A stretch of 64,000 bases of DNA from Streptomyces sp. NBC_01803 (GTDB lineage: Bacteria > Actinomycetota > Actinomycetes > Streptomycetales > Streptomycetaceae): assembly GCF_035917415.1 (NCBI RefSeq), contig NZ_CP109073.1, positions 5,760,001-5,824,000 on the forward strand, in the 5' to 3' direction. Below the pieces are notes generated by a model that had not been told where the DNA came from, ran no database searches, and worked only from the letters and a program-made list of their open reading frames with translations. Below, piece by piece: positions 46,941 to 55,928 of this stretch. Numbering within the stretch: position 1 is the first letter of the stretch; the number at the start of each line of letters is the position of its first letter. The translations under genes were made by a program, and so were the position numbers.

Positions 46941-48017
46941 CTAGCCGGTGAGGCCAGCCCGGTCACAGGCCGGCCGGTACCGGGGGATGCAGATCTCGTC
47001 GATCGAGTAGAAGCCGTCCCTGATGATCGTGTCCTCGACGTTCTCGGCCGTCACGGCAATCGGGTCGAGCAGGATGGAGGGAACGTCATCGAGGAAGTCC
47101 GTGGTCACCCGCTCCGTGGCGAGGTGGGCGATGGACTCATCGCGGCCCAGTGCCACGGCCACCTCGGCGGCGGCGTCGGCCTGCTGCGGGAAGGCCTTGT
47201 AGACGGTCATGTACTGTTCGCCCTCGATGATGCGTTGCACGGCGCCGAGTTCGGCATCCTGGCCGGTGACGGGCGGCAGCCGTTCGATACCGGCGTCCTT
47301 CAGGGCCGGGATGACGCCGGCCGCCAGTGCGTCGTTCGCTGCGAACACGCCGTCGATGTTCTCCGGCCCGAGGGCGGCGATGGCCCCGGTCATGATGCTG
47401 TAGGAGCTCTCGGCGTTCCACCTCGCAGCCTGGCGCATGGTCACCTCTGCCCTGTCCTGCAGGCCGGGAAGCCACAGGTTCGGCGGCGAGACCACCGGAC
47501 CTTCGACCCGGACGATCCGGGCGCCGTCGGCCCGCTCGCCCAGCGCGTCGCGGAGCGCATGGCTCTGGAGCCGCAGGATCTCGTCCGGGGTGAAGGTGAT
47601 GAACGCCGAGACGGCGCCCTCAACCTCGCGGTCGTAGGCGATGACCGGGACCCCCGCGTCCGCCGCCGTGTCGACTGCGGAGCCCAGGGCGTGGGGCTCG
47701 ACGGCGTTGAGGAGCAGCACCTCGGCCCCCTTGCTGATCATGGCGTTCACCTGCTGACGCTGGAGCAGCGCCTCGCCCTGGGCGTTGGCATACTCGACGG
47801 TGCAGTCGGCGCAGAGTTCCTCGATCCGCTTCGTGATCAGCGGCCGGTCGAACTCCTCGTAGCGGGACGTCTGGTTCTCCGGGAGCAGCAGACCGATGGT
47901 GAAGCCGCCGTCGTCGGCGGCATTCCGGTCGGCGTCGTCCTCCGCCGTCCCGCACCCGGCGAGGCCGACCGCCAGCACCGCAGCCGCCGCGACGGCGTCC
48001 TGAAGCCTCGCCCTCAT
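46941..48017 (-). CDS. Sugar ABC transporter substrate-binding lipoprotein (orphan)
   Basis: 358 aa. Signal peptide with lipobox AVGLAGC, then a periplasmic-binding-protein type 1 fold of the xylose/ribose class: GLLLPENQTSRYEEFDRPLI, AEVLLLNAVEPHALGSAVDT, GVPVIAYDREV and NIDGVFAANDALAAGVIPAL. The ATG has AAGGAGG upstream. No permease or ATPase genes are near; insertion sequences lie on both sides, so the gene was probably separated from its operon. It may work with a transporter encoded elsewhere. Confidence 0.88.
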   Translation of the reverse strand: MRARLQDAVAAAAVLAVGLAGCGTAEDDADRNAADDGGFTIGLLLPENQTSRYEEFDRPLITKRIEELCADCTVEYANAQGEALLQRQQVNAMISKGAEVLLLNAVEPHALGSAVDTAADAGVPVIAYDREVEGAVSAFITFTPDEILRLQSHALRDALGERADGARIVRVEGPVVSPPNLWLPGLQDRAEVTMRQAARWNAESSYSIMTGAIAALGPENIDGVFAANDALAAGVIPALKDAGIERLPPVTGQDAELGAVQRIIEGEQYMTVYKAFPQQADAAAEVAVALGRDESIAHLATERVTTDFLDDVPSILLDPIAVTAENVEDTIIRDGFYSIDEICIPRYRPACDRAGLTG

Positions 48018-48143
48018 ACCGACGACCTCCTTTCCCATCCGGTGCTCGCTACCCACATGCAAGGCCAGCGGGAGAATGATCGCAAATTGTCCTTGCCGGG
48101 CCCGGAGCGCAATCCGGACCGGCGGCAGCGCGGTTTCTCCTTG

Positions 48144-48506
48144 GAAGAAGTCTCATGTGGTGAGTCTGCGGTAGCGGACGAGGGTGCAGGCGATGGCGGC
48201 GAAGGCGAGGAAGTGCGGGGCCTTGCGTTCGTAGCGGCGGTGCAGTCTGCGGCAGCTGCCGAGCCACGCTACGGTGCGCTCGATCGTCCAGAAGCTGAGG
48301 CCGGGTGCACCCAGAGGTGGCCACGAACACGATCGCAGCCAGGACCTCACGGTCGCCGTACCGCCGCCGGCCGCCTCCTTGCGGACGTGTGGGGGCAGGC
48401 GGCACCACCCGCTGGAACAACTCCCACAGCTCATCCGGCACCAGCGCTCCACGATCGTCACGAACCGCAGACCACCAATCACGCCACATGAGACCTCTCT
48501 CTTCAG
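48144..48506 (-). mobile_element. MITE-like internally deleted IS5-type element
   Basis: Perfect 11-base inverted repeats GTCTCATGTGG occur at 48150-48160 and 48484-48494. Inside, on the - strand, the start of an IS5-type transposase (MWRDWWSAVRDDRGALVPDE, LWELFQRVVPP, VLAAIVFVATSGC) is joined to its last 45-50 codons (SFWTIERTVAWLGSCRRL to FAAIACTLVRYRRLTT) in a different frame. The middle of the gene, with most of the DDE site, is deleted. It keeps both ends and could be moved by a full-length relative. Confidence 0.75.
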
Positions 48507-48514
48507 CTTGTTCT

Positions 48515-49886
48515 TCAACCTTTCAGCTGTTGTAGGGCGATAAGGGTCTTCTCGCGGCGGACGGTTTTGCCCACGTCGTAGCGGGGTGCTCGGCGTCTGT
48601 TTCTGGTGCCGGGTGGTCGTCCTGGGCCTGGCCGGTGGGGTTTCGGTGCTCTGGTGGGGCAGGGCATGTGCTGGCGGAGGTTCTGGAACGTCCGGCGGAC
48701 CCGGGCGGGTGTGAGTCGGCCTGGTGCGGCCGGCTTCTCCCACGGGTGCCGCAGGTCCCGGGCCAGGGGGCGGGCGAGCCGGAGCTGGGTGGAGGCGGCG
48801 ATGATCAGCCACGTCCACCGGTCGGGGGCCGTTCCGGGCTCCCGCAGGCGGGGCTTCGTCCAGCCCAGCGTCTGCTTGAACAGCCGGAAGGTGTGTTCCG
48901 GGTCGAACCTTCGCAGGAACGCCTGCCAGGCGCGGTCAACGTCCGTGTCGGTGGCGCCGGTCTTGGAGGACCACAACCACACCGCCGGCGCCTCCCGGTC
49001 CTTCGACAGGTGCTCGGCCTCCAGCCGGATCAGCGTGCCCTCGATCAGCGGGAATTCGCCTTCATGGTCGAGCCGGGCGGCCCGGTGAGTGAGCCGCGGG
49101 TGGACCCGGTCCCACACCTGCGTGACGGCCTTGCCGTAGTTCGCGGTGGCGGTGCGGGTGGTGACCGCGGGCTCGGGCCAGGTCTCCGGCCTGGCGAAGC
49201 GGAACTCCGGCCGGTGCTCGGGCGGGCCGACCGTTCGTCCCCGGAAGCCGCGGCGGCTTCGGTAACCGCATCACGCGGTCACCGCGGATGCGCCCGACCA
49301 GCTCGACCGGGAGGTCCCGCAGGACCCAGGCCAGGCGGGTGACGTCATAGCCGGCGTCGGTCACGATCAGGATGTCCGGCTCGCCGGGCTGCCACTGGCC
49401 CGCGGTGATGAGCCGGTCGACGACGTCGCGGAGCTGGGCGGCAGGGACCGCGGTGGCGTCGTCGGCCGGGCCGAGCCGGACGGCGTCCAGGATCTGCGTC
49501 CAGGACGTGGCGCCCATCTCCAGCACCGCTACCAACGAGTACGGCCAGCCCGGGATGAACTGCGAGGCCGTCTTCGCCCGGCCGTAGACGTGGCAGAACA
49601 GCCGCTCCGGCGAACACGGCGCGTCCGACCGGAGCCACGGCGGGACATCGACCGCCAGCACCAGCCGCCCGTCGGGGAACCGCGGCAGAGTCAGGCCGGC
49701 CAGCACCTGCCGCAGTCCGGCGGCGTCGATCCGGCCCTGGTGGAGGCCGTCGTACATCGCTCCGTGCCCACGCCGGTGCTCGGGCAGCAGCGTCAGCCGC
49801 ACCGCCGAGTGCACCGCACCCGGCGCACACAGCACCGCGTCCGCTAGCTCGAACAGCTCATCGCCCCGCACGGTCAGACGGCTCAC
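48515..49886 (-). pseudogene. Transposase of the NF041680-type, frameshifted and 5'-truncated
   Basis: The frame from 49886 reads RGDELFELADAVLCAPGAVH, VDVPPWLRSDAPCSPERLFC and ILIVTDAGYDVTRLAWVLRD. Near 49222 one base is out of register and the rest continues in another frame: FRFARPETWPEPAVTTRTAT, FDPEHTFRLFKQTLGWTKPR and RAPRYDVGKTVRREKTLIAL. About 15 N-terminal residues of the family are missing. The first GTG overlaps the stop codon of the flavin monooxygenase gene, so the insertion lies exactly at that gene end. Confidence 0.82.
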
Positions 49887-51058
49887 ACCAGCGGGGTGAT
49901 CCGCTCCTCGACGCCGAGCAGCGCCTTCCCGTAGACCTCGATGCCGACCATCGGCGCGGCGACCGCGTGCCGGGCGGCGGTGTTGGCGTCGCGCCAGATC
50001 CGCTGGAGCGGGTTGACCTCGGCGAACGTGCCCGCGCCGTGGACATCGACCAGGCTCTGGATGGCCTCGATGGTGTTGCGGATCGCGTGGCCGGTGTCGG
50101 CCCGCACGCGGGCGCGGGTGAGGAAGTCGGGATACTCGCCGCGCCGGGCCGCCGCGTCGATGTCGTCGGCGGCGCGGTGGGCGTGCAGCAAGGCGGTGTC
50201 CACGCGCATCGCGGCCTCCGCGATCCGGATCTGCACGGCCACCGACTCGGCCTGCGTCTCGTAGAAGGTGTACGAGATCGGTTTCGTGGCGGCCTTCGCG
50301 GTGACGTACTTCAGCGCGGCGCGGCCCAGCCCGAGCTGCGGCCCGGCCAGGACCAGCGCGAGGACCGGCACGAAGGCGGAGCGGGGGAACACCTCGTCCT
50401 TCCGCTCCGTCGGGTAGTCGCCCTCGATCGCGGCCGGCACCGACAGCACGCGGTACCCGGGGACGAACACGTCCCGCGCGACGAGGCAGTTGCTGCCCGT
50501 GCCGCGCATCCCGGCCACGAACCAGGTCTCCTCCAGCTCCAGGTCCTCCCGGGGCACCAGCGCCAGGCCCTGGTCCACGACCTCGCCGGAGTCGTCGGTC
50601 AGCGGCACCCCGAGCACGGCCCAGTGCGCGTGCCAGGAGCCGGAGGTGTAGTACCAGCGGCCGGTGACGCGCCAGCCGCCCGCCACCCGCCGGGTGGTGG
50701 AGGTGGGGCTGAGCACCCCGGCGACCCGGGCGCCGGGCCGGTCGCCGAACACATCGTCCTGGGCCCGCGCGGGGAAGAGGCTGGTCAGCCAGTTGCACAC
50801 GTTGATGAGGGTGACCACCCAGGAGGTGGAGCCGTCCCCCTCGGCGAGCGCCGCCGACACGTTCAGCACGGTCCGCATGTCGCTCTGGTGGCCGCCGTAC
50901 CGCCGGGGGGTCGCGAGCTGGAACAGCCCCGCCTCGCTCAGCGCGTCGATCACCTCGCCGGGGACGCGCCGGTCGGTCTCGGTCCGCGCCGCGTGCTCGC
51001 GCAGCAGCGGCTGGAGCGCCACGGCCCCGGCGACGAGGTCGTCGTTGGTCGTCGTCAT
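49883..51058 (-). CDS. Flavin-dependent monooxygenase, acyl-CoA-dehydrogenase fold (HsaA/HpaB-like)
   Basis: 391 aa. The acyl-CoA dehydrogenase fold is clear (TPRRYGGHQSDMRTVLNVSA, GDGSTSWVVTLINVCNWLTS, YYTSGSWHAHWAVLGVPL, and a C-terminal helical bundle with VDVHGAGTFAEVNPLQRIWR). These features and the adjacent flavin reductase point to a two-component oxygenase that hydroxylates an aromatic ring with reduced FMN/FAD, not to fatty-acid oxidation. The ATG at 51058 has GAGGGAG upstream. The last codons (RITPLV) abut a transposase remnant; family members often end within a few residues of this point, so little if anything is lost. Confidence 0.85.
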   Translation of the reverse strand: MTTTNDDLVAGAVALQPLLREHAARTETDRRVPGEVIDALSEAGLFQLATPRRYGGHQSDMRTVLNVSAALAEGDGSTSWVVTLINVCNWLTSLFPARAQDDVFGDRPGARVAGVLSPTSTTRRVAGGWRVTGRWYYTSGSWHAHWAVLGVPLTDDSGEVVDQGLALVPREDLELEETWFVAGMRGTGSNCLVARDVFVPGYRVLSVPAAIEGDYPTERKDEVFPRSAFVPVLALVLAGPQLGLGRAALKYVTAKAATKPISYTFYETQAESVAVQIRIAEAAMRVDTALLHAHRAADDIDAAARRGEYPDFLTRARVRADTGHAIRNTIEAIQSLVDVHGAGTFAEVNPLQRIWRDANTAARHAVAAPMVGIEVYGKALLGVEERITPLV

Positions 51059-51105
51059 GGTCTCCCTCTTCCGTTTCTCCGCGGGGCCCCGGGCCGGGGC
51101 CCCGG

Positions 51106-51633
51106 TCACCGGGCGCACGCCCGGACGTGGTCGGCGATGCTGTGGCGCGGGTGGCGGGCGAGGGCCGAGTGGGTGCCGAACGTGCGGTGGGCGTAGACCA
51201 GCGGCGCCGCCGTGCCGGTCCCGGCGTGGATCACCGTCCCGAGCAGCAGCAGGTGGTCGCCGCCCTCGACCGCCCGGGCCACCTCGCAGACCAGCCAGCC
51301 CGGCGACCGCGCCAGGCGCGGCAGCCCGTGGTCGTAATCCCAGTCGGCGCCCGCGAAACGGTCCGCGCCCCGCCGGGCGAACGCCGTCGCCACCCCGGCC
51401 TGGGCGTGGCCCAGCACGTTCACCCCGAACCGGCCGGTGGCCACGATCCGGGTGAGCAGGGACGATCTCGCGTCGAGCGCCACCATGACCATCGGCGGGC
51501 GCAGCGAGAGCGCGGCGAAAGCGCTGACGGTCGCCCCGTACGGCACACCGTCCAGGGCCCCGGTCACGACGGTGACCGGGGCGCAGACACCGGCCATGAG
51601 GTCGCGGAACTCCTGCTCACCGATCACGCGCAC
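51106..51633 (-). CDS. Flavin reductase (HpaC-like) partner of the monooxygenase
   Basis: 175 aa of the flavin reductase-like FMN-binding family: CAPVTVVTGALDGVPYGATV, SAFAALSLRPPMVMVALDAR, RFGVNVLGHAQ and GDHLLLLGTVIHAG. It should use NAD(P)H to supply reduced flavin to the oxygenase gene 47 bases downstream. GTG at 51633 is used; GTG at 51627 is also possible. The gene pair is transcribed away from a GntR gene. Confidence 0.88.
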   Translation of the reverse strand: MRVIGEQEFRDLMAGVCAPVTVVTGALDGVPYGATVSAFAALSLRPPMVMVALDARSSLLTRIVATGRFGVNVLGHAQAGVATAFARRGADRFAGADWDYDHGLPRLARSPGWLVCEVARAVEGGDHLLLLGTVIHAGTGTAAPLVYAHRTFGTHSALARHPRHSIADHVRACAR

Positions 51634-51654
51634 CTGCCACGGCGGCCTCCAGGC

Positions 51655-51745
51655 AGCTATTCACCATGATGATTACGGTGAGATTGCCCCCCGTTTACGC
51701 GAGTCGTCAAGGGGTGCGAAGCTATTCGTCATTATCAATTCCGGT
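51655..51745. promoter_or_regulatory. Two direct repeats between the reductase and GntR genes
   Basis: AGCTATTC is repeated at 51655 and 51720, each followed by CAT-N-AT-N-A-rich sequence (AGCTATTCACCATGATGATT and AGCTATTCGTCATTATCAAT). The first copy also contains TCACC/GGTGA inverted arms. They lie in the divergent promoter region and are AT-richer than the surroundings, so they are candidate GntR sites. Confidence 0.55.
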
Positions 51746-51782
51746 CACTTCCGGGACCGGTCCGGAACGGCGAGGGAGACGC

Positions 51783-52553
51783 GTGGCGGCAGGGGAGCGG
51801 AACGCGGCGGGGCGCGCGGCGGACACGTCCGCCGAACGGGCGGCGGGGGCGCAGCCGGCGCTGCGGCGCGGCGACTGGGACCGCGCGGCCGGCTCCCGCG
51901 CCGGGATGGCCGCCGAGCGGATCGCCGCGCTGGTGGCCGGCACCGCGCCGGGCGCCAGGCTCGGCACCAAGGAGGAGCTGCGCCGGCGGTGCGGCGTCTC
52001 GGTCGGCACGTTCAACGAAGCCCTGCGGCTGCTCCAGGCCCGCGGCCTGGTCACGGTCCGGCCGGGGCCCGGCGGCGGGCTGTTCGCCGCCGAGCAGTCG
52101 CCGATGGTCCGCCTGGGGAACTCGGTGCTGGCCCTGGACGCCGCCGCGGCCGATGTCTCCGACGCGATGCGCGTCCGCGACGCCCTCGACCCGCTGCTGG
52201 TGGAGGACGCGCTGTGGCACGCGTCCCCGGCGGACATCGCGGACCTGCGGCGGCACCTCGGCGAGATGGAGGCGGCGGTCGTGGCCGGGGACCCGGACGC
52301 GTTCGTGCGGGCGAACTGGCGGCTGCACGCCCGGATAGCCGCGGTCAGCCCGAACACGTTGCTGCGTTCGCTCTACACCAGCCTGCTCGACCTGATCCAG
52401 GAACACACCCTGGCCGTCCACCCGGGCGGTGAGCGCCCGCTGACGGCCCACATCCGGGAGCGGCACCGCCTGCACGCCGACCTGGTCGACGCCCTCGACC
52501 GGCGCGACCGCGACGAGGCCCTCCGCCTGATCCACCGGCACGGCGGCGGCTGA
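51783..52553 (+). CDS. GntR-family (FCD/FadR subfamily) regulator
   Basis: 256 aa. The winged helix-turn-helix is LGTKEELRRRCGVSVGTFNE, ALRLLQARGLVTVRPGPGGG. The C-terminal all-helical FCD ligand domain has metal-ligand-like residues in RVRDALDPLLVEDAL and LHADLVDALDRRDRDEALRL. The GTG at 51783 follows GAGGGAG at seven bases. It is divergent from the oxygenase/reductase pair and 34 bases before the IclR gene. Confidence 0.88.
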   Translation: MAAGERNAAGRAADTSAERAAGAQPALRRGDWDRAAGSRAGMAAERIAALVAGTAPGARLGTKEELRRRCGVSVGTFNEALRLLQARGLVTVRPGPGGGLFAAEQSPMVRLGNSVLALDAAAADVSDAMRVRDALDPLLVEDALWHASPADIADLRRHLGEMEAAVVAGDPDAFVRANWRLHARIAAVSPNTLLRSLYTSLLDLIQEHTLAVHPGGERPLTAHIRERHRLHADLVDALDRRDRDEALRLIHRHGGG

Positions 52554-52587
52554 CCCGGGCGTTCCCACGGCCTGTTAGATTTCCTCC

Positions 52588-53403
52588 ATGCCCGGTACCG
52601 AGCCGCGAGAGATAGCGCCCTCCTCGGGCTACCGTGGACGCAACTCCACGGCGGACCGAGCGCTGGACATCCTGCTGCTGTTCTCCGACGAGCGGCTGGT
52701 CCTCTCCGCCGCCGAAGTGGCCACCCACCTGGGCGTGGCCCGCTCCACCGCCTACCGCTACCTCCAGAGCCTGACCGCCAACGGCTTCCTGGAGGAGAAC
52801 GACGGCGGCTCCGGGTTCCGCATCGGCCCGCGCGTCCTGGACCTGGCCCGGCTCGCCCGCAAGGGTGTCGGTCTGTCCGACGTCGCCCGCCCGGTGATGC
52901 GGGAGCTGGTCGCCCGGATCAGGCAGCCCCTGCTGCTCACCCGCCGCACGGGCGCGTCCGTCGTCTGCCTGGAGCGCGTCGAGGCGGGCCAGTCGCTGCG
53001 GCTGTCCTACGAACGCGGCCAGGTGCTGCCGGTCAACGCGGGCGCCGCCGCCCTCTCGCTCCTGGCGTGGGCGCCGGACGAGGAGCTGGACCGCATCCTC
53101 GGCCGGCCCCTGGAGCGTTTCACCGAGTCCACCATCACCGACCCGGCGGAGCTGCGGAAGCGGCTGGCGGTGATCCGGGAGCAGGGCTACGCGCTGACCC
53201 GTGGCGAGATCGACCCCGACGTGCTGGGCATCGCCGCGCCCGTGCGCGCGTCCGGCGGTGCCGTGGTCGCCGCGCTGAGCGTCGCCGCGCTCGCCCACCG
53301 GGTGCCGGACGAGGAGGTCCCCGGGGTCACGGCCGCGATCCGCGAGGCCGCCGACGAGGTCTCCCGCCGACTGGCCCAGCTCGACCTCGACATCGCCACC
53401 TGA
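52588..53403 (+). CDS. IclR-family regulator
   Basis: 271 aa. Helix-turn-helix region STADRALDILLLFSDERLVL, SAAEVATHLGVARSTAYRYL; C-terminal ligand domain with ALTRGEIDPDVLGIAAPVRA. IclR proteins control aromatic-acid catabolism in many actinomycetes and bind about 15-bp palindromes; two matching 18-bp sites in this window, before genes at 53710 and 61277, are strong candidates for its operators. ATG at 52588. Confidence 0.92.
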   Translation: MPGTEPREIAPSSGYRGRNSTADRALDILLLFSDERLVLSAAEVATHLGVARSTAYRYLQSLTANGFLEENDGGSGFRIGPRVLDLARLARKGVGLSDVARPVMRELVARIRQPLLLTRRTGASVVCLERVEAGQSLRLSYERGQVLPVNAGAAALSLLAWAPDEELDRILGRPLERFTESTITDPAELRKRLAVIREQGYALTRGEIDPDVLGIAAPVRASGGAVVAALSVAALAHRVPDEEVPGVTAAIREAADEVSRRLAQLDLDIAT

Positions 53404-53607
53404 CACCGGCCCGCCCCGCCCGCCCGTTCCGCCGCCTCTGTTCCGCCGCCTCCGTTGCGCCGCCGCCTCCGCGCGGCCGCAGTTCCGCTGCCGCGCCGCA
53501 GGTGAACGCCCCGCATGGACCGTCCGGCGGTGGCCGCACCGCGTCTTCACATCGTGTCCGCAGGTGTATTGACCGCGCCCCCCGCCTGTGGCAGGGTCCC
53601 GCCTAGA

Positions 53608-53634
53608 AGGACAGTGATCCTAAATAGCAGGACA
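53608..53634. promoter_or_regulatory. IclR-type operator 1, upstream of the first bicupin gene
   Basis: ATCCTAAATAGCAGGACA (53617-53634) has TCCT/AGGA arms and agrees at 14 of 18 positions with operator 2 at 61244-61261. An overlapping inverted repeat AGGA-CAGTGA-TCCT begins at 53608. The site is about 75 bases before the gene, at promoter distance. Confidence 0.7.
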
Positions 53635-53709
53635 AGCCGCCGGAGGGTCGAGGCCGTCGACACCGGCCGCCACACCTGACGCAGCCGGCGCCGATCAAGG
53701 AGGATCGAC

Positions 53710-54693
53710 ATGGGCCTCGTGCACGAGACCATCGACGCGTTCCCGTTCGACAAGCGGTCCATCCGCCTGGCGCGCGAGGAGGAGTTGCTGCTCGCCGAAC
53801 CGCTGCCGGGCCGCAAGCAGCTCCGGGGCCAACCGCCCGTCGAAGCGGTGCACTTCACGCCCGAGTACGTGCCCATGGAGTTCGGGCACCCCCGTGGCGT
53901 GTACGAGAGCGACCACATGCGCGTCGAGTGGCAGACGATGAACAACCGCCAGCCCTTCTACCATCGCAACTGTGACGTGGACGAGATGTCCTACCAGGTG
54001 TGGGGCGAGCGGACGCTGATGACGGAGCTGGGCACGGTCGAGCTCACGCGCGGCGACTTCTCGCGCATTCCCGTCGCCGTCGCCCACGACAACTTCGGGC
54101 GGGAGGACATCCACCTGCTCTTCTACATCCCGGCCCCGGTCGAGGAGGCGCAGCCCGCCGCCCGCACCGCCGAGGCGCTGGACGTGCCGTTCCCCGGCTG
54201 GGAGCCGGTCACCGTCAACGAGCTGATCACCGAGTGCCTCGGCGGCCCCGGGCACGACATCGCGATGTACCCGACCGACGAACGGCTGCTGCTCGGCCAC
54301 GCCCGGACGGTGCGGGAGCGCATCCGCGTCCAGCGCCCGGACGAGCACGCGCCCGGCGCCACCTGGCTCTACCGCTCCGCCGACGTCCACATCGGCCGCG
54401 TGGTGACGCCCGCCTCCGACGGCCGCGAGTACGTCCGGCACCGCAACGCCACCGAGATCCAGTACCAGATCAGCGGCCGGCGGACCCTGGTGACCCAGCG
54501 CGGCGCCCTCGACCTCGAACCGGGCGACTTCGTCCGCCTCCCGGTCGGTGTCGCGTTCACCAGCGTCCACCACGGCCCGAGCGCCCACATCGCGCTCCTC
54601 TCGGCCCGCGACGTGCCACAGGTCGCCGACGGCAGCAAGAAGAGCGAGCCGATCACGGCGGCAGGTGTCGAGCGCCTCCGGGCGGCGTCATGA
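53710..54693 (+). CDS. Bicupin protein, homogentisate-dioxygenase-like
   Basis: 327 aa, two cupin domains. In the first, YHRNCDVDEMSYQVWGERTL and the strand IPVAVAHDN give His85, Glu92 and His126 as likely metal ligands; in the second, VRHRNATEIQYQISGRRTLV repeats the pattern. This HRN-x3-E arrangement matches the homogentisate 1,2-dioxygenase fold, so ring cleavage of a dihydroxy-aromatic is possible; an isomerase or sugar-type cupin role is not excluded. A paralogue begins at 63774. Stop overlaps the next start by four bases. Confidence 0.8.
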   Translation: MGLVHETIDAFPFDKRSIRLAREEELLLAEPLPGRKQLRGQPPVEAVHFTPEYVPMEFGHPRGVYESDHMRVEWQTMNNRQPFYHRNCDVDEMSYQVWGERTLMTELGTVELTRGDFSRIPVAVAHDNFGREDIHLLFYIPAPVEEAQPAARTAEALDVPFPGWEPVTVNELITECLGGPGHDIAMYPTDERLLLGHARTVRERIRVQRPDEHAPGATWLYRSADVHIGRVVTPASDGREYVRHRNATEIQYQISGRRTLVTQRGALDLEPGDFVRLPVGVAFTSVHHGPSAHIALLSARDVPQVADGSKKSEPITAAGVERLRAAS

Positions 54694-55790
54694 CCCTCAT
54701 GACTGCGGTCCGCGCCCACCGGGGCGAGGAGAAGCTGCGGCTGGAGCAGATCCCGGTCCCCGAGCCGGGACCGGGGGACGTGCTCGTCAAGGTCGCCGCC
54801 GCCGGGCTCGCGCCCAGCATGATGAAGCTGCTGGCCCGCGGCGCGTTCACGCACCTGCCCACCACGCCCGGCCACGAGATCGCGGGCACCGTCGTGGCGG
54901 TGGGCTCGGCGGACGACGCGTCGCTGACCGGCCGCCGGGTCCGGGTCCACCCGATGCTGTCGTGCCGCTCCTGCGTGTACTGCCGCACCGACCGCGAGCA
55001 GATGTGCGCGGAGACCGCGATGATCGGCCACGCCGCCTTCGGGACCGGGCCGCTGCGGCTGTACGCCGAGTACCACGACGGCGGGCTCGCCGACTATGTG
55101 CGGGTGCCGCGGTGGCTGGTCGATCCGCTGCCCGACACCGTGAGCTTCGAGGTCGGCGCCAAGGTGCACGACCTGGCCAACGCGGTCCGCGCCCTGAAGT
55201 GCGCCGCGCTCCCGCTCGGCGGCACCCTGGTCGTCACCGCCGCCACCGGCACCATGGGCGTGTCCACCGTCAAGCTGGCCCGGTTCTTCGGCGCCGCGCG
55301 GCTGGTGCTGGTCGGCCGCTCGGCCGACCGGCTGGCCGACGTGCGGGCGCTGGCCGGCTCGCTGCCCGCCGACACGGTCGCGCTGAGCGAACTGGGCGAG
55401 GACTGGGAGACCACCGGCGCGCTGACCCGGCGCCTGCACGAGCTGGTGCCGCGCGGCGCCGACGCGGCCGTCGACTTCCTGCCCGGCGGCGCGGGCACCG
55501 GGCAGACCGCCGCCGCGCTGGCGACCGGCGGGACGCTGGTGCACATGGGCGGCAACCACGCGCCGTTCCCCTTCCCGATGCGGGAGGTCATGCACGCCTG
55601 CTGGCGCTTCATTGGCACCCGCGCCTGCACCCGGGTCGACACCGCCGCCGTGCTCGACCTCCTCGGCTCCGGCGCCCTGCGCGCCGACGATCTGATCACC
55701 CACCGCTTCCCGCTCACCCAGGTGAACGAGGCCGTCACCCTCATGCTCAGCCGCGACGAGCCCATGTGGATGGGCGTCGTCACCCCCTGA
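54690..55790 (+). CDS. Zinc-type alcohol dehydrogenase-like (MDR) protein
   Basis: 366 aa. The structural zinc cluster is present (SCRSCVYCRTDREQMCAE) and the cofactor fold is VVTAATGTMGVSTVKLARFF. The catalytic zinc site is odd: the GHE motif is present (TTPGHEIAGTV) but the usual Cys at the first ligand position is replaced by APSMMK. It may use another ligand or work without catalytic zinc, for example as a reductase. The ATG overlaps the bicupin stop by four bases, so both should act on the same pathway. Confidence 0.85.
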   Translation: MTLMTAVRAHRGEEKLRLEQIPVPEPGPGDVLVKVAAAGLAPSMMKLLARGAFTHLPTTPGHEIAGTVVAVGSADDASLTGRRVRVHPMLSCRSCVYCRTDREQMCAETAMIGHAAFGTGPLRLYAEYHDGGLADYVRVPRWLVDPLPDTVSFEVGAKVHDLANAVRALKCAALPLGGTLVVTAATGTMGVSTVKLARFFGAARLVLVGRSADRLADVRALAGSLPADTVALSELGEDWETTGALTRRLHELVPRGADAAVDFLPGGAGTGQTAAALATGGTLVHMGGNHAPFPFPMREVMHACWRFIGTRACTRVDTAAVLDLLGSGALRADDLITHRFPLTQVNEAVTLMLSRDEPMWMGVVTP

Positions 55791-55928
55791 CCCACCCCAC
55801 CCGGCCGCCACCCGGGCCCTCCCCACCTCCTCAATCGAACGCCAATTCGAATGAAGTGCCGATAAGTCGTCTGTTTCGCGACGCTCATGAGCCGTGAAAG
55901 AGCCGCGAGAGAAAGAAAAGAGATTCCC

